Source of the DNA: Basidiobolus meristosporus CBS 931.73
Taxonomy: Eukaryota > Basidiobolomycota > Basidiobolomycetes > Basidiobolales > Basidiobolaceae
Length of the DNA stretch: 64,000 nucleotides
Reading direction: 5' to 3'
NCBI GenBank assembly: GCA_002104905.1
Contig: MCFE01000013.1
Coordinates: forward strand, 1-64,000
Position numbers and translations under genes: made by a program. This document shows positions 24,496-38,128 of this stretch, piece after piece. Each line of letters starts with the position of its first letter. Positions within the stretch are counted from its first letter, which is position 1. Under the pieces are notes generated by a model. The model ran no database searches. It was not told where the DNA came from and saw only the letters and a list, made by a program, of their open reading frames with translations.

Positions 24496-27400
24496 ATGAG
24501 TGACGACACAGTAGAAGATGAATTGGGGATTCTTTACGCAAACCAAAACTCTATAGATAAACAATTGAGCGAAATCAAGTCACACACTTCGATTACTGTG
24601 GAGATTCCTCAAAGACCAGTGAGCTTGGAAAACTACGAGAATAATGAGCTGATCTTGGCGGAAAAAAGCACCACGCAAGAGCTGGACACGGTAATAAACA
24701 CCGGGAATGTTGAGGATTTAGAGAAGCAAATCTCAGACTTGTCTGCCGTTGCGGATACACCAAGCGCTGACACCAGTAACCCAAACATATCCAACCATCT
24801 TATTGTGCCAGAAAAACCGGCGAGTTCGGCTTTTGTGGAAGAAATTTCTACAGCTGCTGACAAGTATAAGCCAGGCGATTCTATCAACGCTCACCCTAAC
24901 GCCATACATCCTCCTTTACTACTCAACGATAGTATTCCAACTAAAATCGACGTACAAGATGGGATTAATCCAATCAACATATCGGGCGAGGATAATGAAA
25001 GGACGAGAATCGACTCCATAGAAAACAGTCAAATTCCGGATGAGTCTCCCGGCCACAACGACAATACTTCCAACGAGGCTATATCCAATGATCGGCGTGC
25101 AGTAGATGATGAGACGCAACCCAATCGTTCTCCTGAAAAGGAAACGCTGCCGGATACTTCCTCGAACTTGCTCACAAAATACCCGTTACGGAAGCGAACC
25201 GCACTATCATTGCACCCATACACAAGATTCTCTTGGACCGACCCAGAGACGCTTCCAAACGTGAGGATCGATACGAGTGTCTTGGAAGAACCGATCGAAC
25301 CCGAGGATAATGTGACAAAGGGAAAACATGATTATTACGATAGTGAGGGCGACAACGATTACACAGATACTCAGACTCGAAGGTTCGCCAGCTCCGTGGC
25401 CATAGATGAGGACATGGGATTGATTCCAGATGAAAGTGAGTTGCAAGCGCTACTTGATGATACTCTGGTGCCAAATTCACACGCCAGGGGTGGCGCTCAC
25501 CACAGAACTGTCTACAAAAGAAAGAGGAAAACCAAGTCGTTGGTCGTAAAGCTTGCGCTACCTGGATACCGTAGACAGAATGTATACTCTGACACGACCG
25601 CCACAAGCTCTAATAGCGTGGCTTTTCAACATCGAGACGAATTTTCAGATACCTTGGCCCGAGCAGACGAGTATCTCCAAGCTTTAGGCACACCAGAGTC
25701 AGTCAGCGTGGTCTCCCCGTCCAGAGCAAAGCTAGGAAGACGTCTGATGATATTAGATGACGAGGACGAAGCTAGTGCTTTGGGCAATTCACGACTTCCT
25801 GGGCCTCGTAGCGTTATTGTTGAGCCTGACGAAGCAGAGGCACTTGAGGATCAGTCAAATCGCCGTTCGAAATATCCCCCGAAATTAACAAAGAGGAATC
25901 TCGCTGGAAAATTACCAGCATCCTTCTTACGCGTTTATAACGTAGACAACACAACTCTTCAGCAGAAGCATAGTGTACAGCCAAGAAAGTCTCAGCTCGT
26001 ATCCTCTACATCAAGCTCACCTAGCCAAACCTCCCAGGTCAATTATACCGATGGCGAGCGACCATTGTCGCCAACTTCCGTGTTCTCGGATGAGATGTCC
26101 GGTGCTTCTGATCTTGAGGCACGTTCAGACAATGGATCGGAAGCAGATTTGGATGGCACAGAGGCCGTGTGGGAGAAACGGCCATATCGAAAAAGAGGAC
26201 CGTCGGGTGGAAGCCGTAAACAAAAGCCCATCAACTTTGTGGACATTTACGAACTATTACTAGAGGAGTATGCAGATGGAGAGGTTCCTATATTTCTGAG
26301 AATTGCCTGCCGACGTTTGATACAGAAGTACAACTGGGGATATGATATTTCCGATGATCCTTGGGCCAAGATGATATCCTTCGATCCCAATTTTGTTGAT
26401 GACGATGCGTACCAAGAGGACCAGTTTACTCTTTCGGAATGGCGACATGGTGGGGATTTCTGGAGAAGGAAATTGAGGCGACTGCGACGACAGCGCAACG
26501 CCCTTAAAAAGAGCCAAGAGAGTAGATCCCACCCCACGGACTCCTCCAAAATCCCACCAGAGCGATCACAATCAAATCAGCAAACCTCAAGAGGAAACCC
26601 TATCGTAAGAAAACGAAAGAGACCATCAAGGGTCGTGTCGACACACCCTACATTGCCTGATGTTGAGCCTAGAGAGTCTCAAGATAACGAGATCATTTTA
26701 CTAACTCCCGGCCAAACGGAGCATGAGCTGAAGCCAGCATTATCGCCGAAAACTCCGCCGCTCCCCGGAAAACGGAAGCGTGTACCAAAATCGAAACTTG
26801 AGCAGAAGTTGGACAAGGCGACCACTGAAGGATTCTTGTCCACCCTGAGCGCATGCAAGAAATTGAAGGGTAGTGGTGCAAAGCGCAAGAAGGTGGCCGC
26901 GTTTGTCAAAACTCTTCGGAAAAGGAAGAATGTCAAGGACGGTCTCCTTTTCGCCTCACTGGACGTTTCACGAACAGTTGCCAACACACCACCAAAGCAT
27001 GCCCTTGAAAACCCACCACCTGACTATTATCACGAAAATCAAATCCCGAGTCCTAGGGCTGTACGACCAAGCGCTCAATTGCCTTTGAAAGAGCGACCTT
27101 TTCGTTTCCTTGGTGTTCCTAGACCGATGCACGATACAAATCTATCTTTCAAAGGGAAACGACAAAGATTAGAAACCATCATCGGGAAAATTAAACGGTT
27201 ATCATTGAACACTGCTACAGTCAATGCACCATCGTCGGATTCTTTGCAGTCGCACCAAAGCCACCTTTTCAACAACAATTTGCCTAGTTATAAGCCATAT
27301 ATCACAACAAATGCACCAATCACTACTGCCAAGCCATCTTTTGTGCTCTCACCTAGAGTCTCTACTACACCATTTACTACAATGCCCCAGTCGGTGGCAG

Positions 27401-30400
27401 ACGATGGAGTTCCAGCCGACACTCCAACTAAAAATGCTCCGGCTATCTCCAAACGTAAAAGAAAGGGAATTGCTCATCGGTTGTTGCGTCCCCAAAGTCG
27501 CGAGGAAAACAAGCAAGTTTCTGGTACCGTCACAGCCACAGAAACTACTTCGTCCTATTCGAACTTAAATACTACCAGTGACCCGTTAATTGCCAAGCAA
27601 ATCTTCCATACTCAGTTGAACAGCTGGTACATGCAGAACAAAACCAGTAGATTTACGCCAAAGCCGCTGATCTCGGCTCAATGGTTCAATGAGTCTACTT
27701 TTCTAGGCAGAGGCGAGTTGAACTTGCTGCTCAAAGCATTGGATGGGAATAACACCACAAAGCCTGTTACCATGCGAGTATTTGAGATCTTCGACGCAGA
27801 TATCATGGCAACTACGACTATCGTTGAGTTTACCCGCATCATGCCTCCTTTTCTATCTCAATTCTCGGATCATATATGCAGGATATGGGAGCTGGAGAAG
27901 GCCAGTCAGAAGGTTATCTCGGGTGAAAGTGAAGCCTATGTCATCAGAAGTGTCAATGCACTGCTAGATTTTGTAACCAAGTTTCTACAAGACCATCTAC
28001 CTGTTGCCAACGAGGAGGAAAAAAGAACCGTGTTCAATGTCCTTGGGACGGAATGCACTTATCTATTGAAGCGGCTTGATTCTTTGGCCCGGGTGGAGTG
28101 GCCAGATTATTCTTCTGCGTATTGGAGCCTAAAGACTATCGGCGAAACTTACTTGCATATGATATGCTGGAGTGTTCAACTCCATTTGAGCTACCATCAG
28201 CTTGAAAGCCCCACATACCCATGCTTTAGCATAGGGGAAGTCTCGAAAAGTCTGATCAGATATCTAAGAAAGTTTCCACCGGATCAATTCAAACTGGACA
28301 CGAATGACCAAGGCTGCAGCAGCTGGGGTGGCTCGATCGTTGTGTGCTTGATCCATATTTTGGACAGGCTGTCGCAGTACACCACACAAGAAGAACTTGG
28401 CGCCAGCCATCTTGCGACTCCGCCGTTTTGGTCGATGTTTAATGAGGTGATCCTTGAGGATTCCAGGGATACCACGGAAGAGTTACAAGACTGGGATTTT
28501 CCCCCGCTTGCCGAAAAAGGAGAGGGAATCTGGAACTATCTCTTTGCCATCGTGCCCCTCTACCAATTCAACGAGAGCGGCGTATATTGCTCACAAAGGA
28601 AATGCCCATCCAACTGGTCATTGGTACAGTACCTGCTGGAAACGATGTCCGGGCTGTTGGAATTAGGGGAGAAAGCCAGTTCTGCTCAATTTTCACATCG
28701 TCAAAGCCGAATGCTGGATCAATATGTTCGGTCTCTATTTGGTCGATGCTATGAATTGTGCACCATGTGGCAGTGGGATCCCGACCAGAAAGTGCTTCTG
28801 TTGTTGTATCGATTTTACGAGAAACGCCAGTTTAAGGACCTCTCCTCCGAATCCCACCCATATTTCCCTCGTTCATTGAAAGAGTTTAGCGGCATTATCC
28901 CTCGGGAGATCCAGGTCTCGGACACGTGCTTCCACATATTGCTGAAGTTTATCTACTTCTCGCTGAATGCATGGTGCGAACGAGCGGCAAGCTTCAAGAC
29001 GGTCCCTTTGCAGGAGAAATCCAAAAGAGAAGTCCGTTCCTTCGTCTCTAGAATCTCGCCTACCCGTGTGCTCAAGTTTACCAAGTCACAAGCCACTTCG
29101 GATTACTCGCCTCTCTTGAATCACTACAACCTGATGCTCGTATTCGCGCTGACCATCCCCAGCAGCATCAGAGCACGATCAACTGTGCAGATGAAGAGTT
29201 ATCTCAATTTCGACGAGAGTGACCAGATGTCGCGTAAGATACACATAGAAGGCTTCACCTTGCTAGGACTGATCTACCAGCACCGCCGAGAGAATATTCA
29301 GCCTATCTTGGAGGTATTAAACGAGCGAATGTCCCAGGTTTCTCAAGAATTTCTAGATATAGAAAGTAAGCGAAGCACCCCTTACGTCCCGTCCATATTT
29401 GGGGAGCGGCCATCAGACGAGTGGCTTTCAGAAAGTGATAGAGTGAAGCTAGCCCAGAACCAAGCCAACGTGGCGGAATTGATTGAACTGATATTTGGTC
29501 AATATCGACGACTGGCGATCGGAGAGGACTATCTAGGCGCAGGGTTCATTAGCACCGGTAAGTGGAGGTGTTGTGACCCACATTGTGACAACTTTGAATT
29601 AACCGTTGCCATTAGCATGGTCCACCATGCTTGACCCGGCTTTAAAATTCCCACATAAAATACGGGTAAGCTGCATAGCACATGTCAATAACCTGTTGAA
29701 GGTCCGTACAGATCTCCGCGATGCCTTTAGTAAAGGGTCTGTGGCTGGTTCCACGACAGACTTGACGGTTGAGCCATCGAGGAGCAATGAAGGGTCCAAA
29801 GGGAACCACGAGTCGCCCGATGACTTTGATGATTTCGAGTTTGACGATCTAGATTTGGATCAGTTGTATGTGGTAGAACAGGAGGCGGTCAAAACGGAGA
29901 CTTTCAAAACGCACGACCAGCCGTTTGCGACGGTAAGCACCCTGCGTTGAAACTTTGCGTTGGCAGCGAGCTGAGAATCTGTGTATCTAGGCCCTTGACA
30001 AGATCAATACGGGGATACGAGAGCTGGTGTTCGCGAAATACATCATAGGTATGCGTACATTCTAATTTCACCCGGTGGACGGCTATCTAATGGCCTTGAA
30101 GATCTCAGTAGATCGGAGATGGAAGAGAAATATTCTCTACACTCCTCCGCGGTACAGAAAGCAGTGGAATGCTGGGTTGATTGCATAGCAATTTCGGTGG
30201 AGCATGGTCTAAGGGTAACTGCACATCAAACTGAGCTTCGTGACGACCACGTTGACTAACATAGAAGTGCATTTCACAGTCGTGGGACGCGTACTTTCTT
30301 TCCCAAAGCGCCGACTCGTGGACCACCGTCAATAACGCCACCGGGCGTAAAATCATTTCCCTCTATTTCGTCACGCGATGGCAAGCACTCTATCAGAACA

Positions 30401-32561
30401 CCACGGTACATTTAATTCCGAGTCGACGTTGTATGTTTCTTTCATCTGATGGGCAGTTTTAGAAATATCTGGAGCAAATCATCAACATATGGTTCCAGAC
30501 CATAGTTGAGCCCGGCTTTACGGTGCAGCATACCATGACGTCGGCGCTCTTGAACCAAGCAGTGGTACCTAAAATCTTCTATAACCTGCCGATTGCTATC
30601 CATTCCAAGCAGGCAATCACAAAAACTGAATTGGTTAGATTGCGGTCCGCCATTATCGGAGGTCAGTCATGATTTGGCCACTTTGGAGTACGTGCCTGCA
30701 GGGTTCTAACTGATTTCTAGCGGTTCTAAGTAACATGGGAGACGACTACAGCTTTACGCTAAGCTCCAATCCCGAGCTGTGCGCAGGACTAAAGAAGAAG
30801 TATCACGGTTATCTCAAAAGCATGTTGTCGTCTTTGAAGGACTGTTTCGAAGTAAGTCGTGAGGCAGTTCTTTCTGCATCATCATCGAGGCTAACCCTTC
30901 CAAGTATCTCAATTCACCTGCGTTGTTCAACGAGAAAGAAAACTACATCAAGCTCATCCACGACATTGTTGGAAACGTCATCGAACATTGCTCAGCAATC
31001 ATGTACCAATCCGACTCTTTCAGCACGCAGCTCCCAGAGCTTCGGTACTTCATGTCCAAGGATTTCCCACTTCCACCAGCGTATGTTGATCCACTTCGGC
31101 ATTGGATGTACGAATACTAATTGCTTCGTCGTAGCGACCACTTTTACATCACCCAAAGACTACGTGGATTCTCAAAACTCAACTATTCCACAGATCCTCG
31201 ACTCCAGAAATCCCTGGTGGAATTCTTCCAGACTCATCTCGAGACGATATTTGGCCAGATCGAGAGGGAGAGGCAAGATGACCAGAAGCTGAGGGCACTG
31301 GTGGCGTCTTTTCTGAATACCTCAAAGCAATCCGACAACACTGCTATATGGTAGCGGGCTAATCTCGAAACCTTATTGTTCGGACAATGGCTGATTTTCA
31401 TGTCTAGGAATACAACGGTTGCATCGTTTCGAATGTTTATCTACGGCACGATCATCAAGCGATACATCACCTGCTTCATTAGACGCTCGGAGCTTGCTAC
31501 GCTAGCTATTCCGGCCCTGAGACTCACATCTATGATACTGGATTCGCTTTCCGATGAGTATTGGAATCTCGAGGACCCAGTTCAAGGAATCACCTCTCTG
31601 CAGAAGGAGATGAGCATTCTCTTGTATCCCCTGACCAATGCGCTAACCCAGTGCCACACGGTAAACAGTTCTTATCATCACTCGTTATGAATGCAGCGCT
31701 AATGCTATCCTAGGATTCGCACTCAAACTCGGTGGTTCACAGAATCATCTCCAAATACGTCCTGCAGATATTCATCAACTGCGTGAAGATATTCCGACAT
31801 GTTCACATTGATTACCGCCACTTTTGTGAGTATTCCTACTCCAGTTCCCTTCTAGCTTGCCGCTAACCTTATCCGGCCCCTGCTAGATGCACACAACAAA
31901 GAGTGGGCCTCTCTTTTGGAACAATCGGTCAAGATCGCCTATCTCAAGAGCATCTTGATGGTTCGGGATATCCTCCCGAAGAAGAGTAGACAGGAAGCCT
32001 TCTTTCAGGATTGCCAAGACGCACTTTCTACCGAGCACATCAATGTCACGGAACTAAGCATGTTAGCACCGAACCGATACTTTTCCTTCGAACGTCAATT
32101 CCCCTCCACGCTATTGACTCGGCAAATCGGAGAGTGTTACAGCACACGGCCCATGGATGAAGTATGTGCCTGCCTGCTCAGTGTTTGGAGTTGCCTCACT
32201 AACCTTCGGTCCTAGGTCGCCCACGAGCTTCTCGCGACGATATTTGAGTTCTGGTCGCAGATCGCATCGTTCTATCCTCACATAAGGGCTTCCATCATAC
32301 AGGACTTTTCCAACATCAAACTCCATCATCTCTTCAAGTTCGTCGAGCACTCGAGGATCTCCAACCTCCATTTCAAGGTATGTAGCGAATCGTAGCTCCC
32401 CGTCGTATCGTTCCCCAGACCGGTAATGCTAACGCACAATCCTACCGAAGCATTTTTTGGAAGAGCTTCGCCCGGCCAGCACGCCGTACCTCGTTCGCTT
32501 CTGGTCCTCCCAACGACACCAGAGCGGAGCCTCTATCTGTCTAGATCTTGTAAATATTTGA
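24496..32561 (+). CDS. MMS22: Mms22/Mus7 family genome-stability protein
   Basis: Substrate adaptor of the Rtt101/Cul4 ligase needed for replication-fork recovery in yeasts. Fourteen exons, 2436 aa. The first exon (24496-29557) is 5.06 kb; then 29616-29932, 29991-30048, 30102-30214, 30280-30405, 30463-30661, 30721-30851, 30905-31080, 31135-31350, 31408-31660, 31714-31825, 31887-32161, 32216-32377 and 32451-32561. The first about 1000 residues are acidic/Ser-rich and disordered with basic patches (RKRKTK, KRKRKG). A conserved block INFVDIYELLLEEYADGEVPIFLRIACRR is followed by DFWRRKLRRLRRQRN. The all-helical C-terminal half contains LLNHYNLMLVFALTIPSSIR, typical of Mus7/Mms22. Exons 4, 8 and 14 follow AAG acceptors. 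Family assignment rests on these blocks and overall size. Confidence 0.8.
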
Positions 32562-33120
32562 ATGATGCTTGAGCTCCGTGGGATCCCACGGGCAATTTTG
32601 TATACTCTGTTAAAATAAAACCACCCTGCTCGTCACAGTCCAAGCATCCCCGAACATACCATATCCCCTTTGTGAGAGTGGCTTGACTCCTTTTTATTAC
32701 AAAGCTTTGAATTAAAAGTACCCAGGTAAGCTCGAGCGGGTGGGTATTTCGTGAGTGATCAGGGGTTGTCTCCGAACCGTCTCTAAATTGTGACCCGAGT
32801 ATGGAATCCACCACACCATGTCGAACGAACGACGTCCGGTTCATTTACAAAAGGATAAGAGCAAAGACTGAAAGGGTGCACCCAAAGCAGAGGAATACGA
32901 AGTCATCAGGGTCCATAAGGGGTAAAGCGCAAGTTTGGGGGATTTGTTGGCAGGCGTTCCTCTACGCAAAACACGCCCTCGTCCGATTTCGTTGTTCAAA
33001 CTGGACAATCCTAGACATGCTTCCATGTAAGATCAGCTAATAGAGACGAGTCAAATTTTGTGCAAATGAACCCGAACTACTGTTTCTACTAGAAGTAGTC
33101 GACAAAAGTAGCTCGGCAAC
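32562..33120. other. Convergent intergenic region, MMS22 / UPF2
   Basis: 559 bases between two gene ends. The ORFs here (32533-32844 minus, 32801-33040 plus) have no recognisable content. Confidence 0.45.
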
Positions 33121-36100
33121 TCAACGTAATTGTGCGTATGGTGGTCGGCTATCAGGGAATCCGCTGGAGTAGAGCTTTCTATTTCTCTGGTTCCCCCTGC
33201 CTCGACCGGTCAAGTTGGTCAAGCGCACTCCTTGGTTGGCCAGGGTGTGCTCCAAAGCTTGCCGTTGGTTGGCTTCCTCTCTTTCCTCGTAGTTGAGAAC
33301 CAGCTTTTTCAGTTGCTGCTGCTCTTCACGCTCAGCCTCCTGCTTGTTGCGCGTATTGACGGCCAGTGAGCAGTCTGACGGGACCTCCACCGTTCTGATT
33401 TGTTGCTTGTTGCCACGCTTCGTGAGTAGGGTGAAGGCGACATTGGCCTGATTTTCATTCTGGCTACGTTCCGACACTCCCAGCATGCTCTGGTTGGTGA
33501 GATGCATTGGGATCGGCATGTCGAGAGTGCCCCCCTTACGTTCAAGTTTGCGCGACTCCAAACTCTCGGACATCATTTTGCTGAATTCTCTCTCGAATTC
33601 GTCTTCCTCTTCCTTCTTGAGATCCTCTTTCTTGACATTGAGAACCACCACATCCTCCTCCTCTTCCTCCTCCTCCTCCTCTTCCTCTTCTTCACCCTCA
33701 CCCTCGTCGATCAGAGACTGCGACAGAGCGGCCTCCTCCCCACTCTCCTCCTCATCCGCCTCCTTGTCTTCGACTTCTTCATCGATATCGCTGCCAGAGG
33801 AAGTGTCCGACAACTCACTCTCATCCACATTATCGTCCTGGGACTTCTCGGCGCCGGCATCTTGGAGAACCTTCGCGTTGACAAGCAACATCTCGTCTAC
33901 AGCCGAAGCAGCCTCCTCGTACGAGTGGAATAGCTTCATGTTAGGGCGCAACGCTTCAAACGTGTCATTGACCATGAACTCGACATCCATGGGCATAGGT
34001 ATCTTGGACCAAATGTACATCTGGAAGAAGATCAAAAAGGAATCCAGCCTTGCCTTGGATCTTCCCCTGTCGAAGCACATCCCGCACGTGTCCAATATGG
34101 TGCAGCAAAGTCGCACACGGAAGAAATCGTCCGGCGCGTCGATTGGAGTGAACCGGCTGGGGGAAGGGCGACCGTTCTCGTGTCCCAGGGTCAGAATGGA
34201 GTACAGGGTATCGAACACGACCGGGGAGTCGATCAACCGATAATTGTACAACTCCGCGAGATACTTCACCGTGGTGATCCGTCTTTGGTTGTGCTTGAAA
34301 ATGTTCTGCTCCAAGCCGATGCGGATATCTTCGAGGATCTGGTCCACCAGAAACACCCCGAAGTCCGAATGGTACCGATGAAGCCCGCTGGCCAGCATAG
34401 CCAGAAGATGCACATTGCTGAACTTCACTTTCCACACCTTGTGGAAGATCTTTTTGACGATCCCGTAAGCCTCGGGGTCACTCCACTGGAGTTTTCGAAG
34501 CAGGCGCAGGATCCTGTCGACCGTCTTCTTGCTGAGATCAGAATACACCAGCTTGCGGACATACAGCTCCATAGGGGTGCGAACCTTGTAGATGGTGGCG
34601 TCGCGATCGGGGGGATTGCATTGGTAGTAAGCATTCTCGATCATGAGGACCTGGCGGTTGTCCAAATGAAGGGCGTTCTTTTTCCGCATCATGATGTCAA
34701 GCATATTGCTTGTGCGCACCGCTGTTTCGGGGCTTTTGAAGAGGAATCTGCCGCAAGTCTCCAGAAGGTTGCATGCGACCTCGATGTTACTAAGTGTGAA
34801 GTCATCAAGGAGAACTTTGAGGCAATGGAATGTGAGATACAACGGAGTGATTTTGAACTTGGTAAGTTCCCCGATGAATCGGATGTTCTTGACCCTAGTC
34901 TCCATCAAGTCCTGTCCTTTTCTGGATCTCAACGATTTGAATTCGTTCTCTAGTGCGGTGACTACTCCTTGGCTAACATCGGGGAAATATGGATTCAGGG
35001 TGGCGATGAGACGCGCATAGTAGGGTAGCAGATCTAATCGGGTTCGGGGCACGCCAACAAGCGCTTGCACAAGTCTCTTGCGAGCTGCCTTGGAGTTGAG
35101 GTAGCAAAAGTCCACCGCCGCTTGATCAATCAAATCGCGATTAATCATATTTGGAAGGCGAGTCAACAGGGTTTCGATCTGGGCGGAGGTGGTGGATTTG
35201 AGGTCAGACTTGTCGTCGCTGAAGGATTTTAGGTCATTTCATGTCAAACGAAAAAGATTACAACAGAATCTTACTTTGATGGATCCTCTTTTACACTCTC
35301 CTCGCCCTCTTGTGGCGGGGCTGGCTCGTCATCCACGGCCATGGCATCGGCCGGAGCCACGGTGGCAGTTTCCTCGACGTCCAATTTGCCATCAGCACTA
35401 GCCTCTCCTTCGGCACTTTCACTTTGTTCCTCGCTCGTAGATTTCTCCTCCTTTTCGTCCTCTTTCTTCTTTTTAATCTCGAGCAGGATGCCGGGAACAA
35501 CCAGCTTCAAATCTATCATGGATTCGTAGAACAAACGGGCATCCTCGTCTGACCATATTCCATTTCCGGTATTCTCCTACGGTTCATGACGCTGTAAGTG
35601 GCCGCTCTATTTCATACACCGAGTGTATACGTACTTTATCCTCCGACACTGTGGCTACCCCCTCTTTAATCATCGACTCGCTGATCTTGGTGGTGCCTTC
35701 TTCTTCAGGCAAATCAGGGAGATCGCAGTCCAATCCATCTGCAAGACTATCGTGGAGAGATACTTCAGTAAAACGGTTCAGCATCGCCAAACATGAGTGC
35801 CTTTACCCTTGTGTGTTAAATAGGATTCTTTCGTACACCTTGGAGGCTTTTTCGTATGCCTGCTTGCTTTCATCGGACAGCTCGCCTCTAGCAATGTGCA
35901 ACTCGTGGTTTGTTTTTTCCATCTTCTTGATGTACTGTGACGCCATTGTAAGTCTGGTGAAGCTTGCCTGGCAAATCACTGATCGCTAACCTTATGCGCC
36001 TTGACCAGCTGCTTCTCTATCGAGCGGTAATAGTCTATAAATAGGTTCTTGAACAAGTCGCGTTGTTCGGGCGATATGTTCACCCCGACCAAAGTTTCCT

Positions 36101-37136
36101 CGAATGGGACGCTGTTGACCACGTCTCTAGGCGCCTCGGTCCCCTCTCCGTCGTTGCTGTGCGATTGCTGCTCTTTTTTCGGGACGATTCCAAGCAGGTC
36201 CCGGCCGAAGTATTTCACAAAAGCGACGGCCAGCGGGAGGTTCATATGACTATCCTTGTCTACCGAGAACTGCGATTTGAAAAGATCAGCCCAAGCCACT
36301 TCCGGGCGCATCCACGCGCAATACCAAACGTATCCTTACCAAATCCTTGAGAATCGAGTGGAGCACATTCCCGGTGTGTTTCATCTCTTTTCCTATCAGA
36401 ATGGTCTCTTGGTTGGCCGTCATCAGCCCAGCGATACTCTCTTTGACTTGCTTTCCTGACGCAAGTCCCTCATCGATCCCCCAAAAGAAACCCACCAACC
36501 AAAGCTCTCCGGTGATGCGGATAAATATCCGCTGCTTGGAGATCCTTGCGTTCTCTTCTTTCTCTCGCTGCTCTGAACTGAGGGAAGCCAAGTGCTGCTT
36601 GTTCGCTGGGGAAAGTGCCCTCATGAGCAGATCGGTGAATTGGGGAGTGAAGGAGTCAGGGAAACGCTGGTGAAGGTTTGATATGACCTGTGGAAGAATT
36701 GGAGAGAGCACGATGATCAATGGTTGGCACAGCATGGGAAGTCGCAGCGTCGTAAGGGGTGCATCCTAACCTCAACCGCAGCATATATATCTGAGCTTCC
36801 TTTGCATTTCAACAAACCCTCCATCAAAGCGGTCACCACTTCACTGATGTACTTTTCCAGCTTCAACGAGCGAATGTCGTTCAGAAGCTGGGTGGAGGAA
36901 TCTGCGGTCAGCATGGTTTTACATTTCTTGATGAAAGCGGTGTTTTTCTTGATGTTGGAATCAAGGTTCTTGTAAAGGGACAAATCTAGCCCGGGGTGAG
37001 GACGAAAATCCGGTTAGGTGACGAGTGTCTTTTGTAAGGAGGCTATGGGGGGATAGATACCAGGCTTGTTGTTCCACGCACTAATGTTACGTGTTCGTAG
37101 GTCCTTCTTCTTGGTTAAGCGTGTTTGGGCATCCAT
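33121..37136 (-). CDS. UPF2: Nonsense-mediated decay factor UPF2 (Nmd2)
   Basis: Bridges UPF1 and UPF3 in nonsense-mediated mRNA decay. Eight exons: 37061-37136, 36771-36985, 36340-36687, 35991-36269, 35807-35934, 35635-35746, 35275-35576 and 33121-35218; 1185 aa. The first MIF4G repeat covers exons 1-5 (KNTAFIKKCK, ISNLHQRFPDSFTPQFTDLL, RIFIRITGELWLVG). The linker is LSDESKQAYEKA and GLADGLDCDLPDLP. The second repeat begins at NGIWSDEDARLFYESMIDLK with an inserted acidic/Lys-rich loop, and the third (ETCGRFLFKSPET ... RFTPIDAPDDFFRVRLCC) is in the last exon. Then come an acidic tract (long Asp/Glu run encoded at about 33640-33740) and a UPF1-binding C-terminus. Intact in all recognisable parts. 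Confidence 0.95.
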
Positions 37137-37481
37137 GTTGCGTACGTTCGAGGAGAGAGAAAACAAGGTAAATAGGACGTAAATATACCATTAGTCATGG
37201 AATTATCAATTAATCGGATTTTCGCTCCTACTAACCAAACCATCTATCAAAAATTTATTGATGATTCTTCGTTATTCGATGTTGGTCAAGTAGGAATGGG
37301 TGTCCACCACAGATGGTAGCTAGGTGATCATGTCGATGTCATGGCCAATTTGATTCTCGACTGTGGAAATAGATCTGTCGATTTTAACCGACGTAACATA
37401 GGGCAACTAGTCACTTACCGGACTGGCACTTCCCTCCACATTTCTCAATTCTTTCAGGCGACTCCCACCGCTAGCGATATT
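37137..37481. other. Divergent promoter region, UPF2 / ETFRF1-like
   Basis: 345 bases between divergent starts. The plus-strand frame beginning at 37341 joins in frame to the LYR gene, so a longer N-terminus is possible but not supported by homology. Confidence 0.4.
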
Positions 37482-37849
37482 ATGAAGGCCGGTGTTAGAG
37501 AACTCTACAAACAGGTACTGAGCGACTACAGCGTGGCTCACCACACGTCATTTTACCCCAATGCACTTGACAGGTTTCCTAACCCTTTTAGCTTCTCTTT
37601 CTGGGACGCGACTATCCCGCGGGATACCCATACTTCAGAGAACGACTTAAGAAAGCGTTCCAAAAGAACTCCACTCTGGCTGACCCAAAGTCCGTGGAAC
37701 AGGCCGTGCAAAGGGGTCAGTTCGTCATCAAGGAATTGGAGGCAATGTACAAATTAAACAAGTACCGCGCACTGAAGAAGAGATACTATGACGAGCCTGA
37801 GCGGGAATTGTTGGAGTTTGAAAAGAAGCTTCACTCACCTAACCTCTAG
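37482..37849 (+). CDS. ETFRF1: LYR-motif protein, ETFRF1/LYRM5-like
   Basis: Human ETFRF1 (LYRM5) is a mitochondrial LYR protein that removes FAD from electron-transfer flavoprotein. Two exons, 37482-37514 and 37592-37849, give 96 aa. The splice joins ELYKQ to [19 protein letters not shown], then [28 protein letters not shown], which follows the human protein almost position for position. The start is set at the ATG giving [10 protein letters not shown], matching the short N-terminus of the family. An in-frame extension to 37341 exists. The 77-base intron has a clear CTTTTAG acceptor. LYR proteins of this type depend on acyl-carrier protein. Confidence 0.88.
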
Positions 37850-38128
37850 GCAGCCTTTGCAACGGAAGGATAGTGATACACCTTTACCTCTACGGGCGAC
37901 AATAGCACCATGATATTCCGACCATATATGAATCATTGAATAGCACTCAATAAACTTCCAGTGTCCCCATACGGAGTGTGGTTTAAAATCCATGTGAAAT
38001 GGTGACTTGTTTACTAACTGGCTTTGTGACGTATGTTACAAAATTGGTACGAAGTATCCCAAAAGCAAAAGTGGACAAGAAATGCTCGAAAGGGCTGAAC
38101 TCCAAACTCTTGGAAAGTCCTTTATATA

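Noticed and set aside
33485-34243. 252-codon plus-strand frame with poly-Ser
   Set aside because: It is the antisense shadow of the UPF2 acidic tract; the Ser run simply mirrors the Glu/Asp codons.
34180-34953. 257-codon plus-strand frame opposite UPF2
   Set aside because: Antisense to the third MIF4G repeat of UPF2, which is clearly coding on the minus strand.
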